Position numbers and translations under genes: made by a program. This document shows, one piece after another, positions 33,722-44,861 of a DNA stretch of 64,000 nucleotides. A model generated the notes under the pieces. It was not told the DNA's origin and did not search any database. It worked only from the letters and a program-made list of their open reading frames with translations. The DNA comes from Hydractinia symbiolongicarpus (Eukaryota > Cnidaria > Hydrozoa > Anthoathecata > Hydractiniidae): contig NC_079878.1 of the NCBI RefSeq assembly GCF_029227915.1, positions 22,037,501 to 22,101,500 on the forward strand, given 5' to 3'. The stretch's first letter is position 1. Each line of letters starts with the position of its first letter.

Positions 33722-34984
33722 ATGTCTTCCAACTATGTTAAATGTCATAAGTGTGCCCAATCATTTAATATACGGTATTTTAATCGCCATATTTGTAACG
33801 GTAATCATCCTGTTGCAGCTGATGATAATCAACAAAATACTGACAACAATGATGATGATCATAGTAGTCAGGAACCCGAAGAAGTTGAATGCACCAACGA
33901 AACAAGCTGTATCGAAGATAAAACCGAGGAGAACAATGAAGATGAAATTGTCGATGAAGATTTATTTCAGGAATTATTTCGAGAGGCTAGCTTTTTGGAT
34001 GGGGATGAAACTACTTGTGAAGAGACATCAAAATTATCCATCCTCATCACGTGGTGCTGTTTGTTTCTTGCTTATTGGCAATATACATTTAATATAACCG
34101 ATAATGCTCTTGAAGCATTGATTAAATTTTTTTTAGTTTTCTTTAAAGTTTATGGAGAGGTGGTATCAGGATCGAAAGAAGAAGTTAACTCAGCTTCATC
34201 ATTTCCACCCTCGTTGTATATGCTTCACAAGTTTCTGTCAATGAAAAAGTCTTATTACAAAAAGTATGTTGTATGTCGTAAATGCTATTCTCTTTATGAC
34301 CCAGATAAGTGTGTTTCCTATTATCGTGGAGAGAAAATATCAGCTACATGTGCATATGTAAAATTTTCGAATCATCGATTGAAACATTATAGAAAAAAAT
34401 GTGGTGAAAAACTCATGCGAGTCATAAAATCACCATCAGGGGTAACAATTTTAGTGCCTTTTAAATCATATTGTTACAGATCAATTCAGAAGTCCTTAGA
34501 AGTATTAACAAACAGGGAAGGATTTGAAACTGATTGCGAAAAATGGAGAAATTTGAAATCTTATCCAGATACATACAGTGACATTTTTGATGGTGAAATA
34601 TGGAAAAAATTTTCACGCACAGGAGAATGGTATTTTTCAGAACCTAGGCACTATGCAGTAATGTTAAATATAGATTGGTTTCAGCCGTTCAAACATTTGT
34701 CCAGTTATTCTATTGGTGGTATATATCTCGTTGTTTTAAATCTTCCACGTGTTGAGCGATTTAAAAGAGAGAACGTTATTCTTGTTGGAATTATCCCAAA
34801 TATGCAGAAAGAACCTCCAACTAACACCTTTATAGCACCTTTAATAAGTGAATTAAATACTGCATGGCATCAAGGATTCACTATTGTCTCTGCGTTATCA
34901 GGAAAATTAGAAGTATTTCGATTAGCATTACTGTGTGTTGGATGTGATACACCCGCATGTAGAAAGTTATGTGGTTATCTAGGT
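33722..34984 (+). pseudogene. Tnp2-type (CACTA/Plavaka-like) transposase, N-terminal half only
   Basis: MSSNYVKCHKCAQSF begins a C2HC-like finger (CxxC..HxxxC in the first 25 residues). An acidic segment (EEVECTNETSC..EDEIVDEDLFQ) follows, then the conserved Tnp2 region: VCRKCYSLYDPDKC, SDIFDGEIWKKF, NIDWFQPFKHLSSYSIGGIY, NLPRVERFKRENVILVGIIP and FIAPLISELNTAWHQGF. The frame reaches KLCGYLG and a GTGAGT donor at 34985, but no downstream exon is seen before tandem duplications and subterminal repeats. The C-terminal half is missing. The open part is undamaged for about 420 codons, so the loss looks recent. Confidence 0.85.
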
Positions 34985-35126
34985 GAGTTTTTAGTTTTTT
35001 CTATGTTTCTATAAGTATAACTTTTCTCAACATGCTGTTAAAGTATTATGTATTGTGTTCACCTGTGTCAATAAATGATTTATGGATGAAACAAACGTAA
35101 GGGAAGAAACTTTGACGGGAAGAAAA

Positions 35127-35572
35127 TTTAGTGAAAGTAAATTTGGCAGAATTTTATTTGGCGGATGAAAACAAACATGAAAGTTGATTTTTTCTTTTTA
35201 AATCGTTGCTTTTTTCTTTTTAAACCATAAACTTAGTTGAAAAGAAAGTCACTCGTCGTCAAATACTAAAATAAAAAACTTACCAATCAGACTTTTTTTA
35301 AATTGACGGAGAGCAAAAAATTATTAATTTTGGCGTTTTGAGAAGAACATTTAGTGAAAGTAAATTTGGCAGAATTTTATTTGGCGGATGAAAACAAACA
35401 TGAAAGTTGATTTTTTCTTTTTAAATCGTTGCTTTTTTCTTTTTAAACCATAAACTTAGTTGAAAAGAAAGTCACTCGTCGTCAAATACTAAAATAAAAA
35501 ACTTACCAATCAGACTTTTTTAAAATTGACGGAGAGCAAAAAATTATTAATTTTGGCGTGAATTGAATTTGG
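35127..35572. repeat. Tandem pair, 223-bp period, inside CACTA element 1
   Basis: TTTAGTGAAAGTAAATTTGG recurs 223 bp downstream, with nearly identical sequence between. It occupies the place where the transposase 3' exons would be expected. Confidence 0.85.
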
Positions 35573-35745
35573 TGGATTTTGTAAATTTTACAAATTCGCA
35601 ATGTTGTTGTTTTTTATTTGAATATACGTTATGTATGTTATAAATTAGATGTTTTTTTAAAAAAAAGTTTGCGCTGCGCGTTTGTGTACAAGTCTAATAC
35701 ATGAAATATTGTCCCGCGGCGTATTTTTACATCGCGATTACCCGT

Positions 35746-36172
35746 TTTGCGACTAAAATTTAGTTGGTTGATGATGTGTGCACTAGTCTAGCTTGACGCG
35801 TTTGTGGATGGAGCTAGCTAATAGGCGGTACGCGTTCGTGTACATGCCTAGCACACTGATCATCCTCATGCGGCGCAGTTGCGTTTTTGTTTTGCGACTA
35901 AAATTTAGTTGGTTGATGATGTGTGCACTAGTCTAGCTTGACGCGTTTGTGGATGGAGCTAGCTAATAGGCGGTACGCGTTCGTGTACATGCCTAGCACA
36001 CTGATCATCCTCATGCGGCGCAGTTGCGTTTTTGTTTTGTGACTAAAATTTAGTTGGTTGATGATGTGTGCACTAGTCTAGCTTGACGCGTTTGTGGATG
36101 GAGCTAGCTAATAGGCGGTACGCGTTCGTGTACATGCCTAGCATACTGATCATCCTCATGCGGGATGTTCTC
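35746..36172. repeat. Three tandem copies of a 145-bp unit inside CACTA element 1
   Basis: GACTAAAATTTAGTTGGTTG occurs at 35751, 35896 and 36041. Each unit contains GACGCGTTTGTGGATGG and GGCGGTACGCGTTCGTG. The units differ by single bases. Confidence 0.88.
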
Positions 36173-36544
36173 GTTTAATTTGCGTTTTAGAGTTTATATT
36201 TTGAGTTGAAATGTTATATAAAAATTATTTGTAAATTCCTTTGCGTATTTTATTGTTTGTTATAATTTATTATTTTAAATGGTGTTTGTTCTGATCCTAA
36301 AGAAAAAAATAATTTCCATTAATATTTCCTTAAAAAGGGACTTTTGGTTGGTGAAATTTACTAAAGGTGACTAATATTTTTACCGAGCAAAAAATATTGC
36401 CGACTTACGGCTCAGGTGATTGCAGCGACCTTTTTCGCTGTGAAAAAGCCAAATACTGCCACCAAAAGTTGGGCCACTTATTTAGAAATAATTCGGTAGA
36501 AGTGCGCAATTTTAAAAGTAGGTTTTCAACAGAAAAACGTCATG

Positions 36545-36776
36545 TACGATTTGAGATAACTTGCAACACATCAGGTTTGTTATTCGGACAACTCCAGAAC
36601 ATCTTATTTAAATCCCGACTATTTGCAAACAAGAAGTTTTTCGTCAGCTAACATGCAAACGCCTTGTTGGATTTCAGATAACATGCCAACATCTTGTTTG
36701 TTATCGGATAACACGTAAACATCGTGTTTGAAGTTGTCAAAACTGAAAAACATCAAGTTATCGCCGTCTCGGATTT
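36545..36776. repeat. Right subterminal repeats of CACTA element 1
   Basis: Repeated (C)AGATAACATGCAAACATC and TTGTTTG words in several copies. They are the inverted counterpart of the left zone's GATGTTTT and TTATCTG words. Confidence 0.7.
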
Positions 36777-36802
36777 CAGATAACATCAAATTTGGTGCAG
36801 TG
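36777..36802 (-). repeat. Right terminal inverted repeat of CACTA element 1
   Basis: Its reverse complement begins CACTGCACCAAATTTGATGT. It differs from the left end at two positions. Confidence 0.92.
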
Positions 36803-38530
36803 TGTGGCTTATGATGAGCTCTGCATCTTAGCTATGCTTCAAAAATGTTGTCGTCTTTACCCGTACATTAGATTGATGGTCATGAATCAAATCAACTTGA
36901 AACCCTGACTAAAAGCATAAAATAACGTTGATTTTGTGGTAATTTGTCGAACTAATTGGAGATTTTTAACGTAAAAAAGCTTTGTTTACAAAAAAGGCAG
37001 TGGCCTGAAATACAAAGTAGTGTAACAATTTAATGAACAGTACCTTCTGCACTGTGGGCTTTGTTTTTTATTACCTTATTCTCATTGTTTTGTGAGTCTT
37101 CGTTGAGCACTGAAAAATATCTTATTCATACACGAAAAGTTTTGTCCGGCTGTGCAAAATTTAAGTAATGTACATGTTTACATACCAAATAAACATTGTA
37201 AAGGTCTGTCAAGAGTTTCAAATGCACCATCACTTATTTTACTTTGAGGTTTCTTAAGGTAATCATATTCGCAACAATCCCAGATAGTGATACATGTTCC
37301 AAAGAAAAACTGCAACCGAGTCATATCTATATGATATTATTATTGTTTGTTACACTTAAAAAATATTTCGGCATCAAGGCATTCGTAATCATGCATATTG
37401 AAAATATATCTTAACAAAGACTTCTAATAAAACTTGAGTTGATATTCTCACATGTTACTCGTTTACCAAAAATGTGAAACCCCTTCTTAGTTCATTTTTT
37501 TATTATAAATACTGCTTTAAATCGAGCAAAAAAATATATCTTTGACTAACTGATTCCTTTTATATTCCTAGCTGCACTACCCCATACCTAAGAAAAGCAA
37601 ATTTAGTGCAAAAAACTTATCAAACGTCTTCTAGAAGATTTTTGATCAGATTCAAAACCTTCATTTTAATCAAATTCACAACTTCAAAATTAGTTATTTG
37701 GAATAACAGGTGCTTAAAACGACAAAATTAACTTACCCAGGTACATAAAGATTTGTCAATGCTTCATTCAGAAAAGCCGGAAGGAAATGCCAATCACAGT
37801 CCGACTGCCATTATATCAGCGTTCATAAACCGGTCACCACGACATAATCAGGGGGAAGAAACCATAATTGTGGACCATGCGGACATAATCCGGCCGTTTT
37901 TTTTATAAACAGGCCGCTTTCGCAATCTTGGCAGAACAAATCTTCACTTTAATAAATTAAACAAATGAACACACATCGAACATAGACATTGGACGTGGAT
38001 AGATGACAAACCATAAAAAAGAGTACACTACTAATTGCATGGTAAAAAAACTATTACCGCACCCAACATATGGTTGTCAGACTTGAAGTCAGGGTCACAA
38101 AACAATACCCGAAAGAAATCAAATTTTTCAAAATCATGCAGTAAGAAGAATTACGTTTTCAGACATTTATACCCAATGCTCAAAGTTATACGAAAACATA
38201 AACCCCATAATGCCCAACATCATATCATAGAACTATAATTAAACTTGTTGCAGTCGAAACTAACAGTGGCATACTATAACAATAATTATGATAAAGAAAC
38301 TAAAGCATTTATTTATTTATGTATTTATAACAAATATTTATACAGGATCTTTCCATTCAAAAATTAGTAAAATATACAAAATATATATAATTACAAAATT
38401 TCTGTTCTTCCATGGGTCCTGTTTCGCAGCCCCCCCCCCCCCCCCAAAAAAAAAAAAAAATAGTAATAAAAATTTAAAATAATAATTAAGAATTTTACAG
38501 AATCTTCTATTGATGTCGAAGCACGTATTT
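36803..38530 (+). other. Copy 1 unit DNA between the CACTA insertions, no gene seen
   Basis: Continuation of triplication copy 1 (end of the integrase pseudogene, then AT-rich sequence shared with copies 2 and 3). It includes the right-hand ATAATC..GGCCG words (37838-37920) and a C(17)A(15) homopolymer run at 38431-38460. Confidence 0.7.
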
Positions 38531-39072
38531 TCAGACGAAGCTCGTTGAAAGTTTTTGCACCATTAAAAAGAAACTTTTTCTACTTGATTCCAGCTTAATC
38601 TTAGGAGGTCGTAGTAAATGATTTTTATTTCTTGTGTTGTTTGTCATTTTTTCGAAATAATTTACAAAGTTTTCACACACGTCTCCATGAACACACTTGA
38701 AAACTTGAAGGCAAAGACGTTTCCTTAACAGATCTTTAATTGATGCTGGTTTAGATTTTCTTGGCACGTTCTTCTTGAATATAATGCGATTTGCTCGCTT
38801 TTCTAAATTTTCCAACTTTAGCTGAAACGTCTTGGTAGAATAACATGTAATGATTGAACAATACGTGAAAACTGGTATCAGCATGGTCTTGTAAATTGTT
38901 GATGCAATCTCGATGGTTAACTGAGGTCTGATTCTCTGAAGCAAGTATAATCTCCCTCTAACTTTCTTGTATGTCGACTCGATGTGCTCACATAGTTAAA
39001 GAGTTTGGTCCAATTTTACACCAACATACTTGTAGGAGTTGGTGAAAGAGAGTGATTGATGCCGATAATCTA
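38531..39072 (-). pseudogene. CR1-like RT 3' part, copy 1, downstream of CACTA element 2
   Basis: Encodes the C-terminal RT-associated region: GRLYLLQRIRPQLTIEIAST, YKTMLIPVFTYCSIITCYST, LEKRANRIIFKKNVPRKSKP and KLSTSFV stop. It has a nonsense codon near 38995 (TTAAAG where copies 2 and 3 have TGAAAG). It resumes beyond the insertion at 44370-44810. Confidence 0.8.
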
Positions 39073-39114
39073 CACTGCATAAAATAACACATTTTGCAGG
39101 CTTGATTTCGCAAG

Positions 39115-39515
39115 AATACTTCGAATAATCGGGTATTATCTTTGTATTTCTGTACATAATCGGTTTAAAAATATATGATATAATCACACATAATCGGTTA
39201 ACTATTCTTACCATGATCTAGTCTGAAAATACCGATTATTTTGGAAAATCAGTCGAGTAAATATCGATTATGTGGAATAATCTCACTCATTTTTGTCTGA
39301 TTATAAGGTAAAACCCATCGCATACGAATGGATTATTTTAAATTTCTACACGAAAATGCCTGATTATAGCAGAAAATCAATTAAAACAGAACGGAAAATC
39401 TGGAATCTTTTACTGAAAATATCTGATCTAAACAAATCATCTACTGTTCTGACTTCATTGAAAAGTCCTTTCGAAAACATATTTTGATTTTCACAAAGAA
39501 TAATCTGAGCACTTA
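39115..39515. repeat. Left subterminal GATTAT/ATAATC repeats of CACTA element 2
   Basis: At least ten copies of (C/T)GATTAT or ATAATC(G/T) in both orientations within 400 bp, for example CGATTATGTGGAATAATCTC. Confidence 0.75.
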
Positions 39516-40337
39516 CGCTGCATCATCTACCTTCAGCGCCTACTAATTTTTACGATATCACAAATCGATGTTGAAAGTTCATCATTTATTAAGAAATAGC
39601 ATGGTTTACATAGGTTAAAAAATATATATACATTTAAAAAACAATGCTCATCCGAAATAAAAGATTCAGAATAAAAAAGTATGAACATCTTGTTAACAAC
39701 TAAAAAAATCTTTAATTTACAAGGCTTTATTGAACTTTGGACTATGGTTTTGATATATATGAACGACGTATTTTTCCTGTTACATGTACAAGTTTCTGAG
39801 ACTTTTCAGCCTGCTAAAGTTTCTTAATAGTTGTGAAAGTATAAACATCTGCATAACACTAAGTAAAATAACATCTTGTACAACTATGTTGTAATAAAAT
39901 ATTTCTTAAAATTTTTGTCTATATAAATAAAAAAATAAGATAAATGTACCAATATCTGCATAAAATTGTATAAAATAACGCTTTGTACAACTGTGTTGTA
40001 ATAAATTTTTTTAGTTTTTGTCTATATAAATAAAAAAATATGCATAAAAAAAGACACGTTTGATTAAAAAAAGTAGTTTATATAATTAAAAAATTAAGAT
40101 AAGAAGTGTGAGCATCTCACTAAGTCGCTATAAAGTTATAAAAGTCAACGCTTTTCTAATACTAAATATATGCAGGAGAACCCTTTTGTATAACTAACAT
40201 TAAAAAAATAAAAGCCAAAGAACAGATCAAATATGATTACTTTGGATTATTAAGAAGTAATATTGAGTGACAACTTTGCAACAACAAAGGCTACATTGTA
40301 AACTATATATAATTTATCTGCGCAATGTGGGTAAATG

Positions 40338-42071
40338 TTATTGTTTCTTAACAATCCATCCAAAGTCAGGATTAATTACTTTGGGTGCATCACATATTTT
40401 TACTCTTCCTTCAATACGCGGCAGATATTGTCGTCTTGCGGAAGAAGACATTCCTTTCTTTGCAGACTCATCTATTGCCCTGTAGACTCTTGTCAACCGA
40501 TTCGCCCTCCAATTTGGAATGTGCAACTGGAACACTTGGTGGCCATTCTCGTCTTCCGCTTCGCTTTCAGAGGAAAGGTACTCCAATTGTATCAGGTCTA
40601 TATAATTTTTCCGTTTTTCTTCTGACAACAATTTATTAGTAGCCACGGTCTTTCTTCGACGTTTCAGTTTCTAAATTAAAAACCATTAAATTAATTTCAT
40701 ATTTCAGAAAAAGAGAATTATATAAAAACTAGGTAAAGTCAAGATGATCATACCAAAATACAATCACGTATCACAAATAAACTCTTTTTTAAAGGTATAC
40801 ATACGTTCAATTTTCTTTGCTTTCGTGCTTGTGCTTCTTTATAGTTGGGATCTTTTAACTTCTTTTTAGCCATTGTTTTTTGTGAAACAAAGTAACGCTT
40901 GATAGCAGCTAAAATACATTTTATGTTTTTTTTTAGTTTTTGTAATAACTTAAGAACTAATAAACAAAAATAACTCTTAACAAATGAATTTGTAAGATCA
41001 CAAAATGATGTGCATCTTACCGTTTAATATCACATCATTAACATTGTTGATCCCAGATACATATTCCTTTATATAAGTTGTCAGAGGCAAATTTGATTCG
41101 TCGAAAGGTCTGTAAAGAAGTTTTCAGAGATTATATAATATATATTTTATGTATACAATAAGGTACACACATAGCCAACTATATACTTACGTCATGTATT
41201 GAGCAAAGTTCTAACTTCCTTTATTTAGTTTTCCTCCTTCGATATATCCACACTTTACAATATACTAAAAAAATTTGAAATGTATATAAAAAATAACTGG
41301 ATATTTTGATGAACTTTAATTGTGACAGTGGTATTCCCAGGCCCTTACCCAAATCAACACGCAGAAAAATGCAGGTGGAGTCATAGACCAGTCCATTTCA
41401 AACTATATTGTCTGTTGATTTTCTAAGTTATTTTTTGTGCACAAGAATCCCGTCGAAACATAAATATTAAAAGTTCTATATATAATAGAAAAAATACTGG
41501 GTCTACGGTAATATTATATATATATATTTGTATATATTTGTATTTATATACTAACTTTAACTTCATTGGGTATATCAACTTTCTTTGGATGTTGTTGATT
41601 TTCCTTTTCTCGTAAAACAATTAACTCGTCCTTCAAATTTGCAACTTCTGATTGCAGTTCTTCAAGCGTATTTTTGAGCACTACACTTGGCGATTCTGAA
41701 GAATTAAATTACATACAATAAAACCAACACATGACAATTTTTTTTGTTATAGCTATATATGTAGCCATAGCTAGCTATATACTCTATCTCAAGACAAAAA
41801 AATCCTGATGAAAAAATCCTTTTAGATCTAAATCAAGTAGCTAGCTAGAGTAAACACACACAAAAATCAAGGTGACTGCTGATAAAGTTTTGAAATATTG
41901 AGCCAACAAACAAAAACCCTTAGAAAAAAAATGGGTAAAAAGCTCACCTAAATTTGCTAGTGAAACCGTCGATTCATCAGAAAAATCAGGAGACTCCAAA
42001 CCAGAATCGTTTCGAGAGTACCTTTTGGCGTAGAAGTAAGAGTGCTTTTGTTGAAAAGAGAAGACATTTTG
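40338..42071 (-). pseudogene. CACTA accessory gene homologue in element 2, broken
   Basis: Exons align one-to-one with the element 1 gene. Exon 1 begins at 42071 (MSSLFNKSTLTSTPK), then shifts frame in an A-run before RYSRNDSGLESPDFSDEST. The coiled-coil exon at about 41700-41561 has LEELQSEVANLKDELIVLRE and ends VDIPNEVK. The next exon, YIVKCGYIEGGKLNKGS, runs into TAG. Then come LTTYIKEYVSGINNVNDVIL (41107-41022), IKRYFVSQKTMAKKK (40908-40805) and the last exon 40670-40338 with YLSSESEAEDENG, IPNWRANRLTRVYRAID and NPDFGWIVKKQ. Shared domain order and intron positions with a low-identity homologue show the accessory gene is an ancient partner of this transposase. Confidence 0.75.
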
Positions 42072-42330
42072 TGAAAAATTAAGGACAAGGCCAATGAAGA
42101 AAATAGAAGCAGGCGATGTTCTGGCGCGAGTTTCGTTAGAACCAATCAGATCATTTGTTTAATTTCTAACCGTTCATGAACTACCCTATTATTTCTTCTT
42201 TCTAAGATACATATTTTAGCTAGGTGAAAATGGCCACACTATCCGACCCCGGCAAATCCGATTCAATAGGGCGGAAAAATCTGCCAGAGACATTTATCAA
42301 AACATCAAGCGTTGTGAAAGGAAGGAAAAT
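42072..42330. promoter_or_regulatory. Divergent promoter interval of CACTA element 2
   Basis: 259 bp between divergent starts. CTGGCGCG (42121-42128) and CCAATCA (42142-42148) match in order the TTTGGCGC and CCAATCA motifs of element 1. Inferred. Confidence 0.4.
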
Positions 42331-43182
42331 GTCTTCAAAATGTCTCAGAAAATTTTGTAATGTATGCAAAGAATCCTTTAATTCATAATATTTTTCGCAA
42401 CATAAATGTAGAGCACCATTTTTGGGAGGTACTGATAATGTCGTAGTGGAAACTAAAGTAAGCGAAGCAACATCAGCAAACCTGCAGCATATTGCAATAT
42501 TTTCAATAAACTTAGTATGTCAACCAAACAACGTGGTGCCCTTTCCGAAGTAATGATAACTGATTATGTGCCATATCTGAAAATGTCATCACGCTTATTT
42601 AATGTAGAGAACAGAAGATGGTTTGATTTCAATCTTACAAGTACAGTGCGAAAATCCACGATATATTCATTTTCTCAACTTGAGTTAAATTGCCTTAGCC
42701 AAACCTATAAATTTTTATATCCTGATTATCAGATAACAGTGCCACCTTCCGCAATGGCAACAACTGAATTGTATATTGCTGGTGAAATATACGGATCAAA
42801 TGGATCACGTAGCTCTCGCTCCTCCAACATTGTTGCATATTGGTGTGATATTGATGGAAAACTAGGCAATTTTAATAGTGGACTCCAGGAACCAAGACCT
42901 GGACAAGTCATTAATTTTTTAAAACATATTATTTATGTTGATAAACAACCTTACGAACACCACTTTGCACTTGCGAAATGGTATTTAAAGTTGGAGGATG
43001 ATTTAAGATGCAGCTATGGAAAGCTTGTTCAGGTTTATAGAAATAAACATTTTGAGAATTTTGGACCTGCATCCTTTATTCCAGTTCAACGAATTAAAGG
43101 AAAATTTGTGAAAGTTGAGACTAGAGTGAGAGGACAAGACGTTATTGTAGTTTTGCCAAGATACAGAGCATTGGATTTGTAA
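42331..43182 (+). pseudogene. Tnp2-type transposase, N-terminal stub joined to C-terminal third
   Basis: 42331 opens MSSKCLRKFCNVCKESFNS, then a TAA and YFSQHKC, the same CxxC..SF..HxxC finger as the element 1 transposase start. After a short gap the frame from 42517 to the stop at 43182 is undamaged for 221 codons. It matches the far C-terminus of the family: CLSQTYKFLYPDYQITVPPS, YIAGEIYGSNGSRSSRSSNI, AYWCDIDG, RPGQVINFLKHII, FGPASFIPVQRIKGKFVKVE. The whole catalytic middle is deleted. This is the part that element 1 lacks. Confidence 0.85.
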
Positions 43183-43894
43183 TTTTTTTTATTATATTTT
43201 ATTCATACTAATTTTTTGCATATTGACTTTTGTTTTGTTTATGCACCTTTTTAGATTTTGGCGTCGATGGTTAAAAAATTTAATCGCAAAGTATCAGTAA
43301 TATTTCAGCCTTGCATTCGTTCATATTTTGTTCTTATTTTTCAGCTATTCTAAGCCTTATTGTTCTTAAAAAATAGTTCTAATAAAAAAAATACTAAAAA
43401 ATCTCCATCTTCTATTTGTTTGTTTTTGTTTTTTCTTGTATTTTTTGTTTGTTTTGATTGTGTGTGTGTTTTTTATAGTCAGTTGAACTTAGACCATATC
43501 TTCATAAAATTTTCAGATTTTAACTCATCAATACAAAATTAAATGTCAGAAAAGTACTTTAATATTCGGAGAGAGACTTTCGCAAATGTTCCACCAAATC
43601 AACTTTTATCTCAGTTTTTTATTTTTTTATGTTACTTCAAGTCTAACAAATCTCTTTTACTTTTTTCGTTTCTATATGTTTTCTTATGTATTATTATTTT
43701 TATGAAATTTTGTATATTAGTTCTTATTTTGCTTGTGACTAGTGTATTTTAGTTAGCCGGTACATCTTCTTTAAAAACCGGGAAAAATATTTCTTCTTTA
43801 AACATGTGCCATATTTCATACAACCTTACCCTGCTTACTTATTCCGTTAACAGAATTTTTCATTAGGAAAGAAAATTGTTTCCTCAGATAATTA
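43183..43894. other. AT-rich 3' flank inside CACTA element 2
   Basis: T-rich sequence between the transposase remnant and the subterminal repeats. The small open frames here are composition artefacts. Confidence 0.5.
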
Positions 43895-44340
43895 ATTTTT
43901 GTTTGCGTAATCCGATATAATCGCTCGTGTTATAAAGTCATTTTAACAAAAAAATCTTTGTACTAGGTTGCTATTTCCTTGAGTTTTATTAATAAGCTGC
44001 AAAAATAAGCTGCACAACGATACGAGTAAACAGTCGGAATTTAAATTGTTAGTGAAGGTTATTTTAGGCTTCGCTTGTAATAGTTTTTTAATATCCTCAA
44101 ATAATTATTTTTTCACCCTGTAATCTAAAAAAATCTTTCTGAGAATATCATATAATCGTCCGTCAAAACGACGAGATTATCTACGTACAATGTTATCTTA
44201 TATTATCGGGGCTACTACCATATTATATGAATAATCAAACAGGATTATTTCGTATTATCCACGAGGGAATTCGGATTATGTCATTTTTAATATAATCTGC
44301 TTTTTCGGATCAGATTATATCATATTCTCTTAAACAAAAT
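43895..44340. repeat. Right subterminal GATTAT/ATAATC repeats of CACTA element 2
   Basis: At least ten copies of the same hexamer (TATAATCGTCC, GGATTATTTCGTATTATCC, CGGATTATGTC, TATAATCTGC). Confidence 0.75.
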
Positions 44341-44369
44341 TTGTTGAAAATCTAGCTTTTCATGCAGTG

Positions 44370-44810
44370 CTATATCCAAGGTCTTATTTTTGATACGTTG
44401 AGTAGTGCCAAACAGCATGCATTCCGTTTTCCCTTTTTTCATATTTATAACAAGATCGTTCATTTTAAGCCAGTCTGCAAGACGATTGAAGTCATCAGTC
44501 AACAATTTTTCGATGCTATCTTTTGTTTTACCAGAAACATAAAATGACAGTGTCATCAGCGTATGTCAGTATTTTACAGTTTGAAAGGACGCTGCCAATG
44601 TCATTGAAGGTAATTAAGAATAAAAGGGGACCTAAAATCGAGCCCTGCGGTACACCACAGGTTACTGACTCAGGTTCAGATGTTTCATTATTTATTTTCA
44701 CAATTTGCTTCCGACCAAAGAGGTAGTCAATGAAAAGTTCCTTTTCGAGTCCTGTAACACCATGACTTTTCGGGCTTTCAATTATTTGTGCGTGACTTAG
44801 CGAATCGAAG
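44370..44810 (-). pseudogene. CR1-like RT palm fragment, copy 1, upstream of CACTA element 2
   Basis: Encodes NDLVINMKKGKTECMLFGTT and KDSIEKLLTDDFNRLADWLK, and upstream of it the PQGSILGPLLF and YADDT region in a broken frame. It continues the piece at 38531-39072 once element 2 is removed, and ends at the tandem junction. Confidence 0.8.
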
Positions 44811-44861
44811 TCATATGTTTTCTTTTTAGAAGAGCTGAGATAAGAATATTTTAACCGGAAT

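Larger units (their letters stand above)
29780..36802 (+). mobile_element. CACTA-type DNA transposon, element 1 (7,023 bp)
   Basis: Ends CACTGCATCAAATTAG... and ...TTTGGTGCAGTG. The terminal inverted repeat is about 26 bp with two mismatches, running to ATGTTATCTG. It is flanked by a 3-bp target duplication TGT (29777-29779 and 36803-36805). Removing element plus one TGT restores the uninterrupted sequence of copies 2 and 3. It carries an accessory gene (-) and a truncated Tnp2 transposase (+), diverging from a shared 519-bp interval, with subterminal repeats at both ends. The 3-bp duplication and CACTG ends are the hallmarks of the superfamily. Confidence 0.93.
39073..44369 (+). mobile_element. 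CACTA-type DNA transposon, element 2 (5,297 bp)
   Basis: Ends CACTGCATAAAATAACAC... and ...TTTTCATGCAGTG. The terminal 8 bp are perfect, then partly matching A/T-rich sequence follows. The target duplication is CTA (39070-39072 and 44370-44372), and the empty site GATAATCTATATCC is present in copy 2. It is a different lineage from element 1: internal sequence is much diverged and the subterminal motif is GATTAT/ATAATC. It holds a broken accessory gene (-) and an internally deleted Tnp2 gene (+). Confidence 0.92.
27040..44810 (+). repeat. Tandem triplication, copy 1 (contains both CACTA insertions)
   Basis: Starts at TCATATGTTTTC inside the USP stop region and ends at GCGAATCGAAG inside the CR1-like RT. 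Without the two CACTA insertions and their target duplications it is about 5.45 kb. It is collinear with copies 2 and 3 and nearly identical to them. Private changes include loss of about 115 bp at 28590-28600 and a nonsense change in the RT remnant near 38995. Confidence 0.9.

Noticed and set aside
38431-38460. Poly-C/poly-A run as a retrotransposon poly-A tail
   Set aside because: It is a C(17)A(15) homopolymer beyond the stop of the CR1-like remnant in all copies. The orientation does not match a plain 3' poly-A, and its length is probably unreliable.
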